From Bacteroidota bacterium (lineage in GTDB: Bacteria > Bacteroidota > Rhodothermia > Rhodothermales > Bin80), in the NCBI GenBank assembly GCA_026708685.1, contig JAPOUL010000045.1, forward strand, positions 1-42,269: 42,269 nucleotides of DNA, given 5' to 3'. The notes beneath the pieces are model-generated. The model saw only the letters and a list, made by a program, of their open reading frames with translations. It did not search any database and had not been told where the DNA came from. Each line of letters begins with the position of its first letter. Positions within the stretch are counted from its first letter, which is position 1. Made by a program: the position numbers and the translations under genes. Positions 8,539-16,466 of this stretch are shown piece after piece.

Positions 8539-9612
8539 TCAATGAAATGAGGAATCTATACTCTGCTCCTGATGGTATTGAGGTCTGAACAATGCTTTCA
8601 CAGTACGCTTCTGATTCACCATGTTGATTGCATCGTCCCATTGTGATAATGTAAAGTCATGCGTCAAAAGAGGATTCATCTTGACAGTACCATTGGAGAG
8701 CAATCGGCGTGCTCGAGTCCAAGATGCAGGAGTGGATCCATTGCGACCAGTGACGATCAGTTCTTTGGAGCGGACTTGATCAAGATCCCAGTGGATGGAT
8801 TTTCCGAAATATCCCATCTGCACATAAGATCCGCGGTAGCGCACAAGTCCGAGCAATTGCTGGGCTGCCTGATTGGATCCAGAGCATTCATACACCATAT
8901 CTGCCCCTAAGCCCAGCATGGATACATCCTGAACAAGGGCAGGAAGATCTCTGGTTTCAGAGGTCACCACATAGTCTGCCCCTAGATTATCTGCAACACT
9001 TAAGCGATAGGAATCGTCACGGGTGCCGACCATGACCACAGTGGCCTGACAGGCTTTGAGGATTTGGAGTGTCAATAGCCCAATGGGTCCAGGGCCCGTA
9101 ATGACCACTAAATCACCAGCACGTACCGTTGTATAGGTCAACAGCACACTTTGGATTACGCAGGCGAGTGGTTCAATAAGTGCCCCCTCACGATAGGAGA
9201 TATGCTCTGGAATGTGATGGAGGTTCTGTGCGGGGACGACGAGATATTCAGCAAATCCGCCGGGTGCAGTAGACCCAATCAAATGCTGGTCTCTACCGTG
9301 ATGGGAATGTTCGTTTTGCAAGGGATGATCGCTGGGGCATGTCTGGATCAAGGGTTCTGGCGTGACACGTGTTCCGAGTAGAGATTCAGAAACGTCTTTG
9401 CCAACTTCAATGACCTCACCTGCAATTTCATGTCCGAGAACGACAGGAGGGACAGATTTGAATTTATCTTGATAAATCAGCAGATCTGTTCCACATAATC
9501 CTGCGGCATGCACCTTCATCTTTACTTGACCCGTATCTGGAATTGGTTCAGGGATATCACATACTTCAACGTTTCCGACTCCAGCGGCAACTTTCATGAT
9601 GGCCTTCATCAT
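8539..9612 (-). CDS. Zinc-type alcohol/polyol dehydrogenase (MDR superfamily) with degenerate structural-zinc loop
   Basis: This 357-residue medium-chain dehydrogenase has the catalytic-zinc residues Cys40 (AAGLCGTD), His61-Glu62 (VLGHE) and Glu147 (GALIEPLA), and a Rossmann motif GPGPIGLL near residue 173. It resembles sorbitol/threonine dehydrogenases and should oxidise a secondary alcohol with NAD(P)+. The loop that normally holds the four structural-zinc cysteines (C-x2-C-x2-C-x7-C) starts at Cys92, but the other three positions are Asp95, Leu98 and Gly106, so the structural zinc is probably absent. A GAGGT Shine-Dalgarno-like sequence (complement of 9616-9620) precedes the ATG at 9612. 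The gene follows the PLP enzyme by 18 bases and is likely co-transcribed; the pair may act on related substrates. Substrate unknown. Confidence 0.82.
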   Translation of the reverse strand: MMKAIMKVAAGVGNVEVCDIPEPIPDTGQVKMKVHAAGLCGTDLLIYQDKFKSVPPVVLGHEIAGEVIEVGKDVSESLLGTRVTPEPLIQTCPSDHPLQNEHSHHGRDQHLIGSTAPGGFAEYLVVPAQNLHHIPEHISYREGALIEPLACVIQSVLLTYTTVRAGDLVVITGPGPIGLLTLQILKACQATVVMVGTRDDSYRLSVADNLGADYVVTSETRDLPALVQDVSMLGLGADMVYECSGSNQAAQQLLGLVRYRGSYVQMGYFGKSIHWDLDQVRSKELIVTGRNGSTPASWTRARRLLSNGTVKMNPLLTHDFTLSQWDDAINMVNQKRTVKALFRPQYHQEQSIDSSFH

Positions 9613-9630
9613 CTTACCTCGCTATGGCTG

Positions 9631-10773
9631 TTACACGACGCATCCTCGGGCATCCACACTCACTTTGGAAAGCACCTGATCTCCATCCACTAAAAACATA
9701 TGATCCATCATATTGACGACGACGCAGGCATGGTTAGGGATGATCTGCAAGCGATCTCCAACATGGAATGTGCTTCCACCTTGAACCGTACCCCAGCCAT
9801 GTTCTTCGGATACTCCAGTGATACGGGCATGGGGATGTGCTACGCGGGTACGAGGATTATACAGAATACATCCATACTCAGATGAACCCTGAAGTTGATC
9901 GCTACTGAGCACCTTACGTCCCGCGTCAAGAATAAAACGCTCCGTACCCTGAGAGGTACGATGGTGACTCACGACCGTGGAAAGAACCGTCAAGGCACAT
10001 TCGCTGAGTGAACATACCCCAAGTTCAACTTGAGTCAAGTCATGAAAAATATAGTTTCCAGGGCGCACCTCCGTGATCTGAAATCCTACGTTGGTCCTAT
10101 TTTCAAATTCAGTAATTGATGGAGTAGAACCGATACTGATTTCAAACGATGCCGGATCCAAGTTCAGCACTTCATGGATGTTGACGGCTACATTAAGCAT
10201 CCGATCACGTGTTTGGATCATCACTTCTCTGCGACTGAGGTGATCACAGGTATATGCATGTCCTTCATGGGTAAGAATGCCACAGAGATTCAGTCCGTCC
10301 AACTGTTGAATGGTGGATGCAAGTTTCAGCAGATCGTGATGGTCATAGGGGATGCCACATCGCCCAAAACCAGTATCAACTTCCATGAGAACATTGACTG
10401 GATGGGGAGCATGACGGAGTATGCTAGAAGCATGCTGTGCTCCTTCAAAGGTATCAATGCAAAACGAAATCCGGGCTTTTTGAGCAAGGGAAGCAACTTT
10501 GTGGAGTTGATAGTTACCGATGACTGGATACGCAATTCGCACATCTTTGAACCCGTGCTGTACAAATGTTTCCGCCTCACTGACTTTCGCGACGGTGATT
10601 CCATGAGCTCCATGATCCAATTGACGCTTGGCTAAGAGGACGGATTTGTGCGTTTTGATATGAGGACGCAAGTCAACATTGGATAAGCGTGACGACATCG
10701 CGGCGAGGTTTGCCTCCAAACGATGATCATCAATGAGTATACAGGGGGTTGGTAAATCCTCTATTCCAGACAT
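9631..10773 (-). CDS. D-serine dehydratase-like / D-threonine aldolase-like PLP enzyme (fold type III)
   Basis: The 380-residue protein has the alanine-racemase-like N-terminal barrel. LRPHIKTHKS contains Lys40, the expected PLP Schiff-base lysine. The C-terminal beta domain carries PNHACVVVN, where His348 and Cys350 match the metal-binding His-x-Cys pair of eukaryote-type D-serine dehydratases; D-threonine aldolases usually have His-x-Asp there. The His-x-Cys pair therefore leans towards dehydratase, but the family also includes 3-hydroxyaspartate aldolases, so the substrate is uncertain. It is the first gene of a two-gene minus-strand unit with the MDR dehydrogenase and is divergent from the membrane protein at 10875. 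Confidence 0.82.
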   Translation of the reverse strand: MSGIEDLPTPCILIDDHRLEANLAAMSSRLSNVDLRPHIKTHKSVLLAKRQLDHGAHGITVAKVSEAETFVQHGFKDVRIAYPVIGNYQLHKVASLAQKARISFCIDTFEGAQHASSILRHAPHPVNVLMEVDTGFGRCGIPYDHHDLLKLASTIQQLDGLNLCGILTHEGHAYTCDHLSRREVMIQTRDRMLNVAVNIHEVLNLDPASFEISIGSTPSITEFENRTNVGFQITEVRPGNYIFHDLTQVELGVCSLSECALTVLSTVVSHHRTSQGTERFILDAGRKVLSSDQLQGSSEYGCILYNPRTRVAHPHARITGVSEEHGWGTVQGGSTFHVGDRLQIIPNHACVVVNMMDHMFLVDGDQVLSKVSVDARGCVV

Positions 10774-10832
10774 CTCAAGCGATTTTAGGTGTTAAACGAA
10801 CGATAAAGGCAGATAGATTCGTAAGAATTTCG

Positions 10833-10864
10833 TAACTTTGCAACATAAAGTACTTTTCAAAGTA
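10833..10864 (+). promoter_or_regulatory. Candidate promoter -7 element and adjoining palindromic operator
   Basis: TAACTTTG at 10833-10840 fits the Bacteroidota -7 consensus TAnnTTTG, though no TTTG is placed well for a -33 box. Eleven bases further on, 10851-10864 reads TACTTTTCAAAGTA, a perfect inverted repeat with 6-base arms around TC. It ends ten bases before the ATG of the membrane protein at 10875. Upstream, TTCGTAA occurs twice four bases apart. A dimeric regulator, perhaps the winged-helix protein encoded by the second gene, could bind here; this is inference. Confidence 0.3.
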
Positions 10865-10874
10865 TACGTAAGTC

Positions 10875-11483
10875 ATGCTTATTGAACACGGACCCGTACC
10901 TCGCCGTACCCAGAGTCCACAAAATCAGGCGAGTGAGCACTTGCGTTTTATTCGCGATGTGATGGAGCGTTCAGCTTCCTTTACGGCTGTACCCGGATGG
11001 GGTATGGTGGTCGTAGGACTGACTGCACTATCCGCTGCATGGATAGCGTCCATTCAAGATTCGCCAGACGCATCTCTGATGGTTTGGTTTATTGAGGCTT
11101 CGATCGCTGTGATGATTGCAGTGTTGACATTGTACTGGAAGGCACGAAAGTCGGGTGTATCTCTAACCAGTGGCCCTGGTCGAAAGTATATTCTAACCCT
11201 TGCTCCATCCTTGGTGGCAGGACTGTTGTTTACTGTGGCCTTGTGGCAGGCGGGGAATACCGAACTGCTAGCTACTCTTTGGCTTCTGCTCTATGGTGCT
11301 GGTACAATCACTGGAGGGGCAAGCAGTGTGCGGGTTATCCCTGCGTTGGGAGTCTGTTTTATGATGATGGGGATTGTTTCGCTGTTTGTTGCTCCAGTTT
11401 GGATGAATGTCTTACTTGCGTTGAGTTTTGGTGGACTGCATATTGGCTTTGGGCTTTACATTGCGAGGAAATATGGAGGATAG
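10875..11483 (+). CDS. Integral membrane protein, unknown function, paired with a winged-helix regulator
   Basis: I do not recognise a named family. The 202-residue protein has a hydrophilic N-terminus (about 1-40) and five or six hydrophobic spans: about 44-62, 68-86, 106-124, 128-143, 152-170 and 174-195. The end HIGFGLYIARKYGG is positively charged, as for a cytoplasmic tail. The start is the ATG at 10875. Its last 11 bases overlap the start of the winged-helix gene, an arrangement common for a regulator and the membrane protein it controls or senses through. No enzymatic or transport motif is visible. Confidence 0.7.
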   Translation: MLIEHGPVPRRTQSPQNQASEHLRFIRDVMERSASFTAVPGWGMVVVGLTALSAAWIASIQDSPDASLMVWFIEASIAVMIAVLTLYWKARKSGVSLTSGPGRKYILTLAPSLVAGLLFTVALWQAGNTELLATLWLLLYGAGTITGGASSVRVIPALGVCFMMMGIVSLFVAPVWMNVLLALSFGGLHIGFGLYIARKYGG

Positions 11484-11865
11484 AACCGTATTTCGATCGA
11501 TGGGAGTGCTTCAAGAGCGTCTGGATCCCCTTATTCATGCCCGTGTGCGTTTAGGAATTGTAAGTGCACTGGCTGCTGGAGAAACCTTGAGTTTTCGGGA
11601 TCTCAAAGTTTTACTGAGCACATCGGATGGGAATCTAAGCCGACATGCTCAAAAATTAGAAAAAGCTGGTTATATCGAATGTATCAAATCTTTTCAGGGA
11701 CGAATGCCGTTGACAGAATATCGATTAACCCCCAAAGGGGGCGTGGCACTCCGATCCTATGTGGAGCAGATGGAGCATATGCTTCAGGTGGCTCGGTCTG
11801 CAACCCATTCACGAGGGGGGCATCGACATGAGACTTCTCCCCAACCCATTGAGAGTGATTATTAG
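11473..11865 (+). CDS. Winged-helix transcriptional regulator (MarR/ArsR-like)
   Basis: The 130-residue protein (ATG at 11473) matches the short winged-helix regulators known as the HTH_34 type. After the helical stretch HARVRLGIVSALAAGETLSFRDL comes the recognition-helix region LLSTSDGNLSRHAQKLEKAGYIE. A wing, TEYRLTPKGGVAL, follows, and then a C-terminal helix. The frame is also open to a TTG or GTG upstream, but that would overlap the membrane gene by more than 50 bases; the ATG at 11473 overlaps it by only 11. It probably regulates its own two-gene unit. The ligand is unknown. Confidence 0.82.
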   Translation: MEDRTVFRSMGVLQERLDPLIHARVRLGIVSALAAGETLSFRDLKVLLSTSDGNLSRHAQKLEKAGYIECIKSFQGRMPLTEYRLTPKGGVALRSYVEQMEHMLQVARSATHSRGGHRHETSPQPIESDY

Positions 11866-11877
11866 ACTGAAAAACGC

Positions 11878-12588
11878 ATGATCAACGGAATTTCAACGAT
11901 GGCTGATTCATTGCATGTGGCCATTATCATGGATGGCAATGGTCGGTGGGCAAATGAACGGAATCTGCCACGTTCTGCAGGGCATCATGCGGGAATTCGC
12001 TCTCTCAGAGAGACCGTTGAGGTGGCGGTCCAGAGACAGATCCATACGCTCACCCTGTATGCTTTTTCATCCGACAATTGGCAACGCCCCCATAGTGAAG
12101 TGCAAGCACTAATGCGGATTTTAGCAGCACAGCTCCCTGCCCAGGCCGCTCATTGCGTTCGCCAAAACATACGCTTGAGCGTGATTGGTCGGAGGGATCG
12201 TCTACCTGCCCCCGTCTTGCAAGCTCTGATTCGAGCCGAGGCTCGAACCATCCATGGAAGTGCATTACATTTACGTTTGGCTTTAGACTATTCGGCTCGT
12301 GATTCTCTGACGCGTGCTGCTGAGCATGTCGGCAGTAATGGGAATGGTGATTTTATGCATGCACTCATGCGTGCCTACAATGCGGACTGTCCAGTGCCAG
12401 ATGTTGACCTGCTCATCCGAACGGGTGGAGAGCAGCGTCTGAGTGATTTTCTGCTCTGGGAGTGTGCCTATGCGGAGCTTTATTTTACAGCGGAGTATTG
12501 GCCCGATTTTAATGGGATGAAATTAGATGAGGCACTTGCTGCATTTCAAAAGAGGCAGCGCCGCTATGGGGCTGTACCAGTGGGGTGA
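11878..12588 (+). CDS. uppS: Undecaprenyl diphosphate synthase (isoprenyl transferase)
   Basis: This is a cis-prenyltransferase that elongates farnesyl diphosphate with isopentenyl diphosphate to make the C55 carrier lipid for cell-wall synthesis. The motif HVAIIMDGNGRWA holds the catalytic Asp19. TLYAFSSDNWQRP and VDLLIRTGGEQRLSDFLLW are the second and third family regions, and the acidic site AYAELYFTAEYWPDF closes the pyrophosphate pocket. Length (236) is slightly below the usual 240-255. An internal ATG at 11899 (MADSLHVAIIM) is an equally plausible start. It begins 12 bases after the regulator gene. Confidence 0.93.
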   Translation: MINGISTMADSLHVAIIMDGNGRWANERNLPRSAGHHAGIRSLRETVEVAVQRQIHTLTLYAFSSDNWQRPHSEVQALMRILAAQLPAQAAHCVRQNIRLSVIGRRDRLPAPVLQALIRAEARTIHGSALHLRLALDYSARDSLTRAAEHVGSNGNGDFMHALMRAYNADCPVPDVDLLIRTGGEQRLSDFLLWECAYAELYFTAEYWPDFNGMKLDEALAAFQKRQRRYGAVPVG

Positions 12589-12685
12589 GATAAAAGGACT
12601 CATCAAATCTTAACGATTCGTTTGAACATTTCGGATCCTGCATATGTCCAGATGATCACTGATCCATACCTGCAAATTTCGCTTC

Positions 12686-13216
12686 ATGTCTGATCCTCCT
12701 ATACACAAGACAATACTGTTTTTCCGACATGCCAAATCAGACTGGAATGCATCCTACGATCAGGATCATGATCGCCCGTTAAATTTGCGTGGTAAGCGTG
12801 CCGCCAGTGCGATGGGCAGGTGGCTGACACACACTGGCCCAATACCAGATTTGATTCTATGCTCAACTGCAATTCGTGCACGAACAACCTGTACCTTGGC
12901 ATCTGAATCTGGTCAGTGGACTAGCGAAATACAATATGAGCGTGGACTCTATCATGCAGGCCCCTCTGAATTATTCTACTATATTGGTGAAGTATCCGAA
13001 GATATACACACGATCATGTTGGTTGGACACCAACCCACATGGTCAGCAACTACTTCAATTGTATCTGGTCAAATGATCAAAGAATTTCCAACGGCATCCA
13101 TGGCGAGAATTGATTTGCTCGTTGAGGAGTGGGAGCATTGCGGAGCAGGAAGCGGTAAACTAATTTGGCATCAATTTCCTAAGCGACTAACAGAACACTA
13201 CTATGGTCTCTCTTGA
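12686..13216 (+). CDS. SixA-like histidine phosphatase
   Basis: This 176-residue protein belongs to the histidine phosphatase superfamily. FFRHAKSDW gives the phospho-acceptor His15 (RHG-type motif with Ala in place of Gly, as in SixA). Arg residues in LNLRGKRAA and STAIRART complete the phosphate pocket, and the second catalytic His115 sits in MLVGHQPTW. SixA removes phosphate from histidine of phosphotransfer (HPt) proteins in enterobacteria. In this lineage the substrate is unknown and other small phosphohistidine or phosphate-ester substrates are possible. It stands 97 bases after uppS. Confidence 0.85.
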   Translation: MSDPPIHKTILFFRHAKSDWNASYDQDHDRPLNLRGKRAASAMGRWLTHTGPIPDLILCSTAIRARTTCTLASESGQWTSEIQYERGLYHAGPSELFYYIGEVSEDIHTIMLVGHQPTWSATTSIVSGQMIKEFPTASMARIDLLVEEWEHCGAGSGKLIWHQFPKRLTEHYYGLS

Positions 13217-13601
13217 TCGTACAAGATATCCTATACTCAAAGAGGATATGAAGTCTATTTCTAATCCGACAGAATTTTCAAACGTCATCATATTTTCGGA
13301 CGGGCACTCGTTATGGAATTAGTGTACAACCTTCAGTCACCTGTTTTAGAATGCATTTTTATAGATCAGCTAGGATGATTTGAACAATCATGATAGTGAG
13401 TTATCGTTTATAATGTCATCATTTAAATATTGGCATCTTTAAACCTATGGACTTCTTGTAGTGACTGCGTCCTATCGGTTCATGAGGTCTCACGAGAACG
13501 ATGAAGAACTGAACATTGAGCCACGATTGCAATATACTTGTATCATCTTTTTATCTCTCCAACTAAATCTGTAGGCTGTTCATCCAATTCATATCAATTA
13601 C
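13217..13601. other. Intergenic region, 385 bases, no gene seen
   Basis: I found no open frame with protein-like composition and no RNA gene. The only local structure is a short inverted repeat at 13375-13391 (ATGATT, five-base loop, AATCAT), which is too small to call a terminator. The stretch must contain the 3' flank of the phosphatase gene and the promoter of the permease gene. Confidence 0.5.
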
Positions 13602-15881
13602 ATGAGTGACAGTGACGGACGGCACTTGGGACGTTTCGGGGCAACCTCTCTTGGCGTGGGTGCCATCGTTGGGGGCGGTATTCTTGCACTTGCCGGTGTT
13701 GCCTTTGCTACTGCAGGTGCGGCGGCGATCGTAGCATTTGCCCTCAATGGTGTCATTGCTCTGATTACGGCAGTTAGTTTTGTACGGTTGGCAACGAAGT
13801 ACCCTGAGTCTGGAGGCACTTACGCTTATGCAAAGCGGGTGGTCTCTATTGAGGTAGCGTTTATCGTTGGATGGGTAGTGTGGTTCGCCTCTATCGTAGC
13901 TGGTGTTCTCTATGCACTTGGATTCGCAGTATTTACGGTAGAGGGTGTCATCCGATTATTTCCATCCCTCATTGAACAGTGGAGCTGGATAGGAGATGGG
14001 CGGGGAGAACTCCTTCTTGCACTTGTAGCGATAGGAGCTTATTCATGGATTCTAGTGGGGCGGTCAGCCGGTGGTGGCAATTCGGTTACCATAGGAAAGG
14101 TTGTTGTCTTTGGACTCCTCATTGTGGGAGGTGCCTGGGCATTGGTTAGTGGAAATCCATCTGAGGCAGTGGGCCAATTACGCCCCTTTGCTCCAAGTGG
14201 TGTCATGGGAATCATGCAGGCGATGGGCTATACCTTTATAGCACTGCAGGGTTTTGATCTGATCGGTGCGGTTGGAGGCGAAGTGAAGAATCCGAAACGC
14301 ACACTTCCCTTCGCAATGTATGGCTCTCTTGCCATTACGCTTGTGATCTATTTGCCTCTTCTTGTGGTCATTTCAACCATAGGAGCTCCTCCCGAAGGTA
14401 TCCTTGCGGCAGCGCAAGCGAATCCTGAGGGGCTTGTTGCGGGAGCAGTAGATCGATTCTTGGGCCCCACTGGTTATTGGCTAGTGATTGGTGCTGGCAT
14501 CCTGTCCATGCTATCTGCACTTCATGCCAACTTGTATGGGGCATCGCGCGTTGCGTTCTCCATGGCCCGTGATCGTACACTTCCGCGTCAACTGGGGAGT
14601 GTGCGCGGATTAACAGGTACGCCTGCAACAGCTGTGATTGTTACGGGTGTCATGATGGTTATCATTGTCCTTGCAGTAGATAATGTTGCAACCGCTGGCG
14701 CAGCCGCAAGCTTGATTTTTCTGGTTTCATTTGCCATGGTACATTGTATCGCGATTCTGATTCTCAGGCGTACAGGCGAATCCCGTTTTCCAGTATATCC
14801 AATTCTTGGAGTGATCTTCTGTTTAGGATTGGCAATCTTTCAGTCAGTGGTTGTGCCTGAAGCTGGTCGCATTGCAGTCCTTTGGTTGGGAGTTGGCTTA
14901 GCCCTGTACCTGATGGCACTTGCTCCCGGTGCGAGATTGGCTGACGCGAGTGCTGAAGCCAGTGATCCAGAATTAGCTCGTTCCAGAGGACGCAACCCGC
15001 TTGTTCTCGCACCGATAGCGAATCCTGCAAGTGCCGCAAGTCTATCCAATGTGGCGGCAACGGTCCGTACTCCGAATGCAGGCAAGGTGGTCCTTCTTTC
15101 AGTGTTACGTCCAGATCCATTTCCGAATGAATCCATCATCCGAGATGCAAAAAACATCCTAGCCGAGTCTGTTGGTCAGAGTTTGGATTCTGATTTGAGA
15201 CCTGAGACGCTGTTTACCGTAGCGTCCGATGTATGGGGGGAAATTGCCCGCGTTGCCAATGAGCACGACTGCGAAACAGTGTTAGTGGGTTTACCACATA
15301 TTGAGGAGCAAGGAGTAGAGATTCGGCTGGAAGGTCTTATCTCGGCAATCAATTCTGATGTGGTGATCATGCGTGCACCACAACGTTGGAATATTTCAAA
15401 AGCCACACGTATCCTTATTCCTGTTCGTGGGCAACGGGCTCATAGCCGCTTGCGTGCACGTATACTGGCTAGTTTATCTCGATCAACCCCACCTGAATTA
15501 ACATTTGTGCAGGCATTACCCTCCTCCATTACTGTAGATATTCTGCACCGGCAACGCCAAAAGATCCGTCGTCTTGCCAGAGATGAAGCTTCGGGGCCTT
15601 ACACTGCTAATATAGATCTTGTGGAGGATCCAGTAGCTTCCATTGTGAACAGAGCTTCCGAAAGCGATCTAATTATTATGGGAATGGAAAATCGACATGG
15701 TAATAAACCATCAATTGGACCATTTGCACTTGAAGTTGCCCGCAAGACATCCGTACCATTAATTCTTTTGGGATGTCGATCTTTCCCAACATCCTTCGCA
15801 GCGGCTCGCGGGTTTGCACAGGCTATTTCGGTCATACAGAAGTCTGGCAGTAGCAGATCGGATTCCAGTAAGTCATCGTAA
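13602..15881 (+). CDS. APC-family amino acid permease fused to universal stress protein domains
   Basis: The 759-residue protein has two parts. Residues 1 to about 440 form an APC-superfamily permease with about 12 membrane spans. The helix-1 glycine motif GVGAIVGGGILALAG and the later segment LSALHANLYGASRVAFSMARD are family signatures. Residues from about 495 to 740 form two soluble UspA-like domains; the second ends in MGMENRHGN and VPLILLG, resembling the nucleotide-binding end of UspA folds. Such APC-Usp fusions are known in haloarchaea and some bacteria and are annotated as cationic or other amino-acid transporters. The Usp domains may gate transport in response to nucleotide, which is inference. 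It stands alone and converges on the fibronectin-repeat gene. Confidence 0.88.
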   Translation: MSDSDGRHLGRFGATSLGVGAIVGGGILALAGVAFATAGAAAIVAFALNGVIALITAVSFVRLATKYPESGGTYAYAKRVVSIEVAFIVGWVVWFASIVAGVLYALGFAVFTVEGVIRLFPSLIEQWSWIGDGRGELLLALVAIGAYSWILVGRSAGGGNSVTIGKVVVFGLLIVGGAWALVSGNPSEAVGQLRPFAPSGVMGIMQAMGYTFIALQGFDLIGAVGGEVKNPKRTLPFAMYGSLAITLVIYLPLLVVISTIGAPPEGILAAAQANPEGLVAGAVDRFLGPTGYWLVIGAGILSMLSALHANLYGASRVAFSMARDRTLPRQLGSVRGLTGTPATAVIVTGVMMVIIVLAVDNVATAGAAASLIFLVSFAMVHCIAILILRRTGESRFPVYPILGVIFCLGLAIFQSVVVPEAGRIAVLWLGVGLALYLMALAPGARLADASAEASDPELARSRGRNPLVLAPIANPASAASLSNVAATVRTPNAGKVVLLSVLRPDPFPNESIIRDAKNILAESVGQSLDSDLRPETLFTVASDVWGEIARVANEHDCETVLVGLPHIEEQGVEIRLEGLISAINSDVVIMRAPQRWNISKATRILIPVRGQRAHSRLRARILASLSRSTPPELTFVQALPSSITVDILHRQRQKIRRLARDEASGPYTANIDLVEDPVASIVNRASESDLIIMGMENRHGNKPSIGPFALEVARKTSVPLILLGCRSFPTSFAAARGFAQAISVIQKSGSSRSDSSKSS

Positions 15882-16466
15882 TGGCAGTTGAGGATGGTAG
15901 CTCCTCATCTTGTTCATAATTGATGTGGACATCAGGGTAAAGAGTACAGAACGGTCATGAACTCATCTGATGGATACCGAGATACAACTTTTCTAATATA
16001 TCCTAAGGTCAAGCGTAGGCTTTACCCAACGTACGGTGGTGTTGATGGCTACTCCAAGTAGGGCTTTGGAAAAATTTAGAATTCCATCAATTGCGATGAT
16101 ACTTCCTCCAAGCGTCTGAGGAAATCACTAACTCTACTTTGGTTATTCAGATATTATCTCCATGATTGGTATTTGTAGGTGGGTGATCAACATAATAAGG
16201 CCAGTCCCTCACATAGAGAATGATCAGTATTCTTTCTGGTTTTCTTTTGGTTGACTGCCTACAAACTGATCGCCCATCAGTCTTTCCACTTGCGTTGCGA
16301 CCCCCTATGTAGTGGAGAGCATTCGGATGTATCTGCACTTTACTACATCAATTCTTGATGCCCATGAGTTGAATCAGGATGGATTCCCTATCAACCCATG
16401 GGCATCGTTATTCAGAAAAAACAGACAGGAATCCTCAGATCATTTTGAGTGATGCCAGATCCATGG
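15882..16466. other. Intergenic region between convergent genes, 585 bases
   Basis: No convincing gene is present. A 63-codon minus-strand frame (16147-16338) has no recognisable motif or plausible start context. The clearest structure is the hairpin at 16357-16406, described separately. The length is unusual for two convergent genes in this compact genome, so decayed sequence may be present, but I could not identify its source. Confidence 0.5.
16357..16406. terminator. Long hairpin, possible bidirectional terminator
   Basis: The arms 16357-16372 (GATGCCCATGAGTTGA) and 16391-16406 (TCAACCCATGGGCATC) pair over 16 positions with one A-C mismatch and an 18-base loop. It lies 60 bases beyond the end of the fibronectin-repeat gene and about 480 bases beyond the permease gene, between two convergent genes. 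No U-run follows in either direction, so it may act as a Rho-independent-like or mRNA-stabilising hairpin, or may be a mobile-element remnant. Confidence 0.5.

Noticed and set aside
13375..13391. Short inverted repeat after the phosphatase gene
   Set aside because: Six AT-rich base pairs with no U-run are too weak for a terminator call.
16147..16338. Minus-strand 63-codon frame in the 585-base intergenic region
   Set aside because: No motif, no ribosome-binding context and no conserved composition; I considered a transposase remnant but could not match any family.
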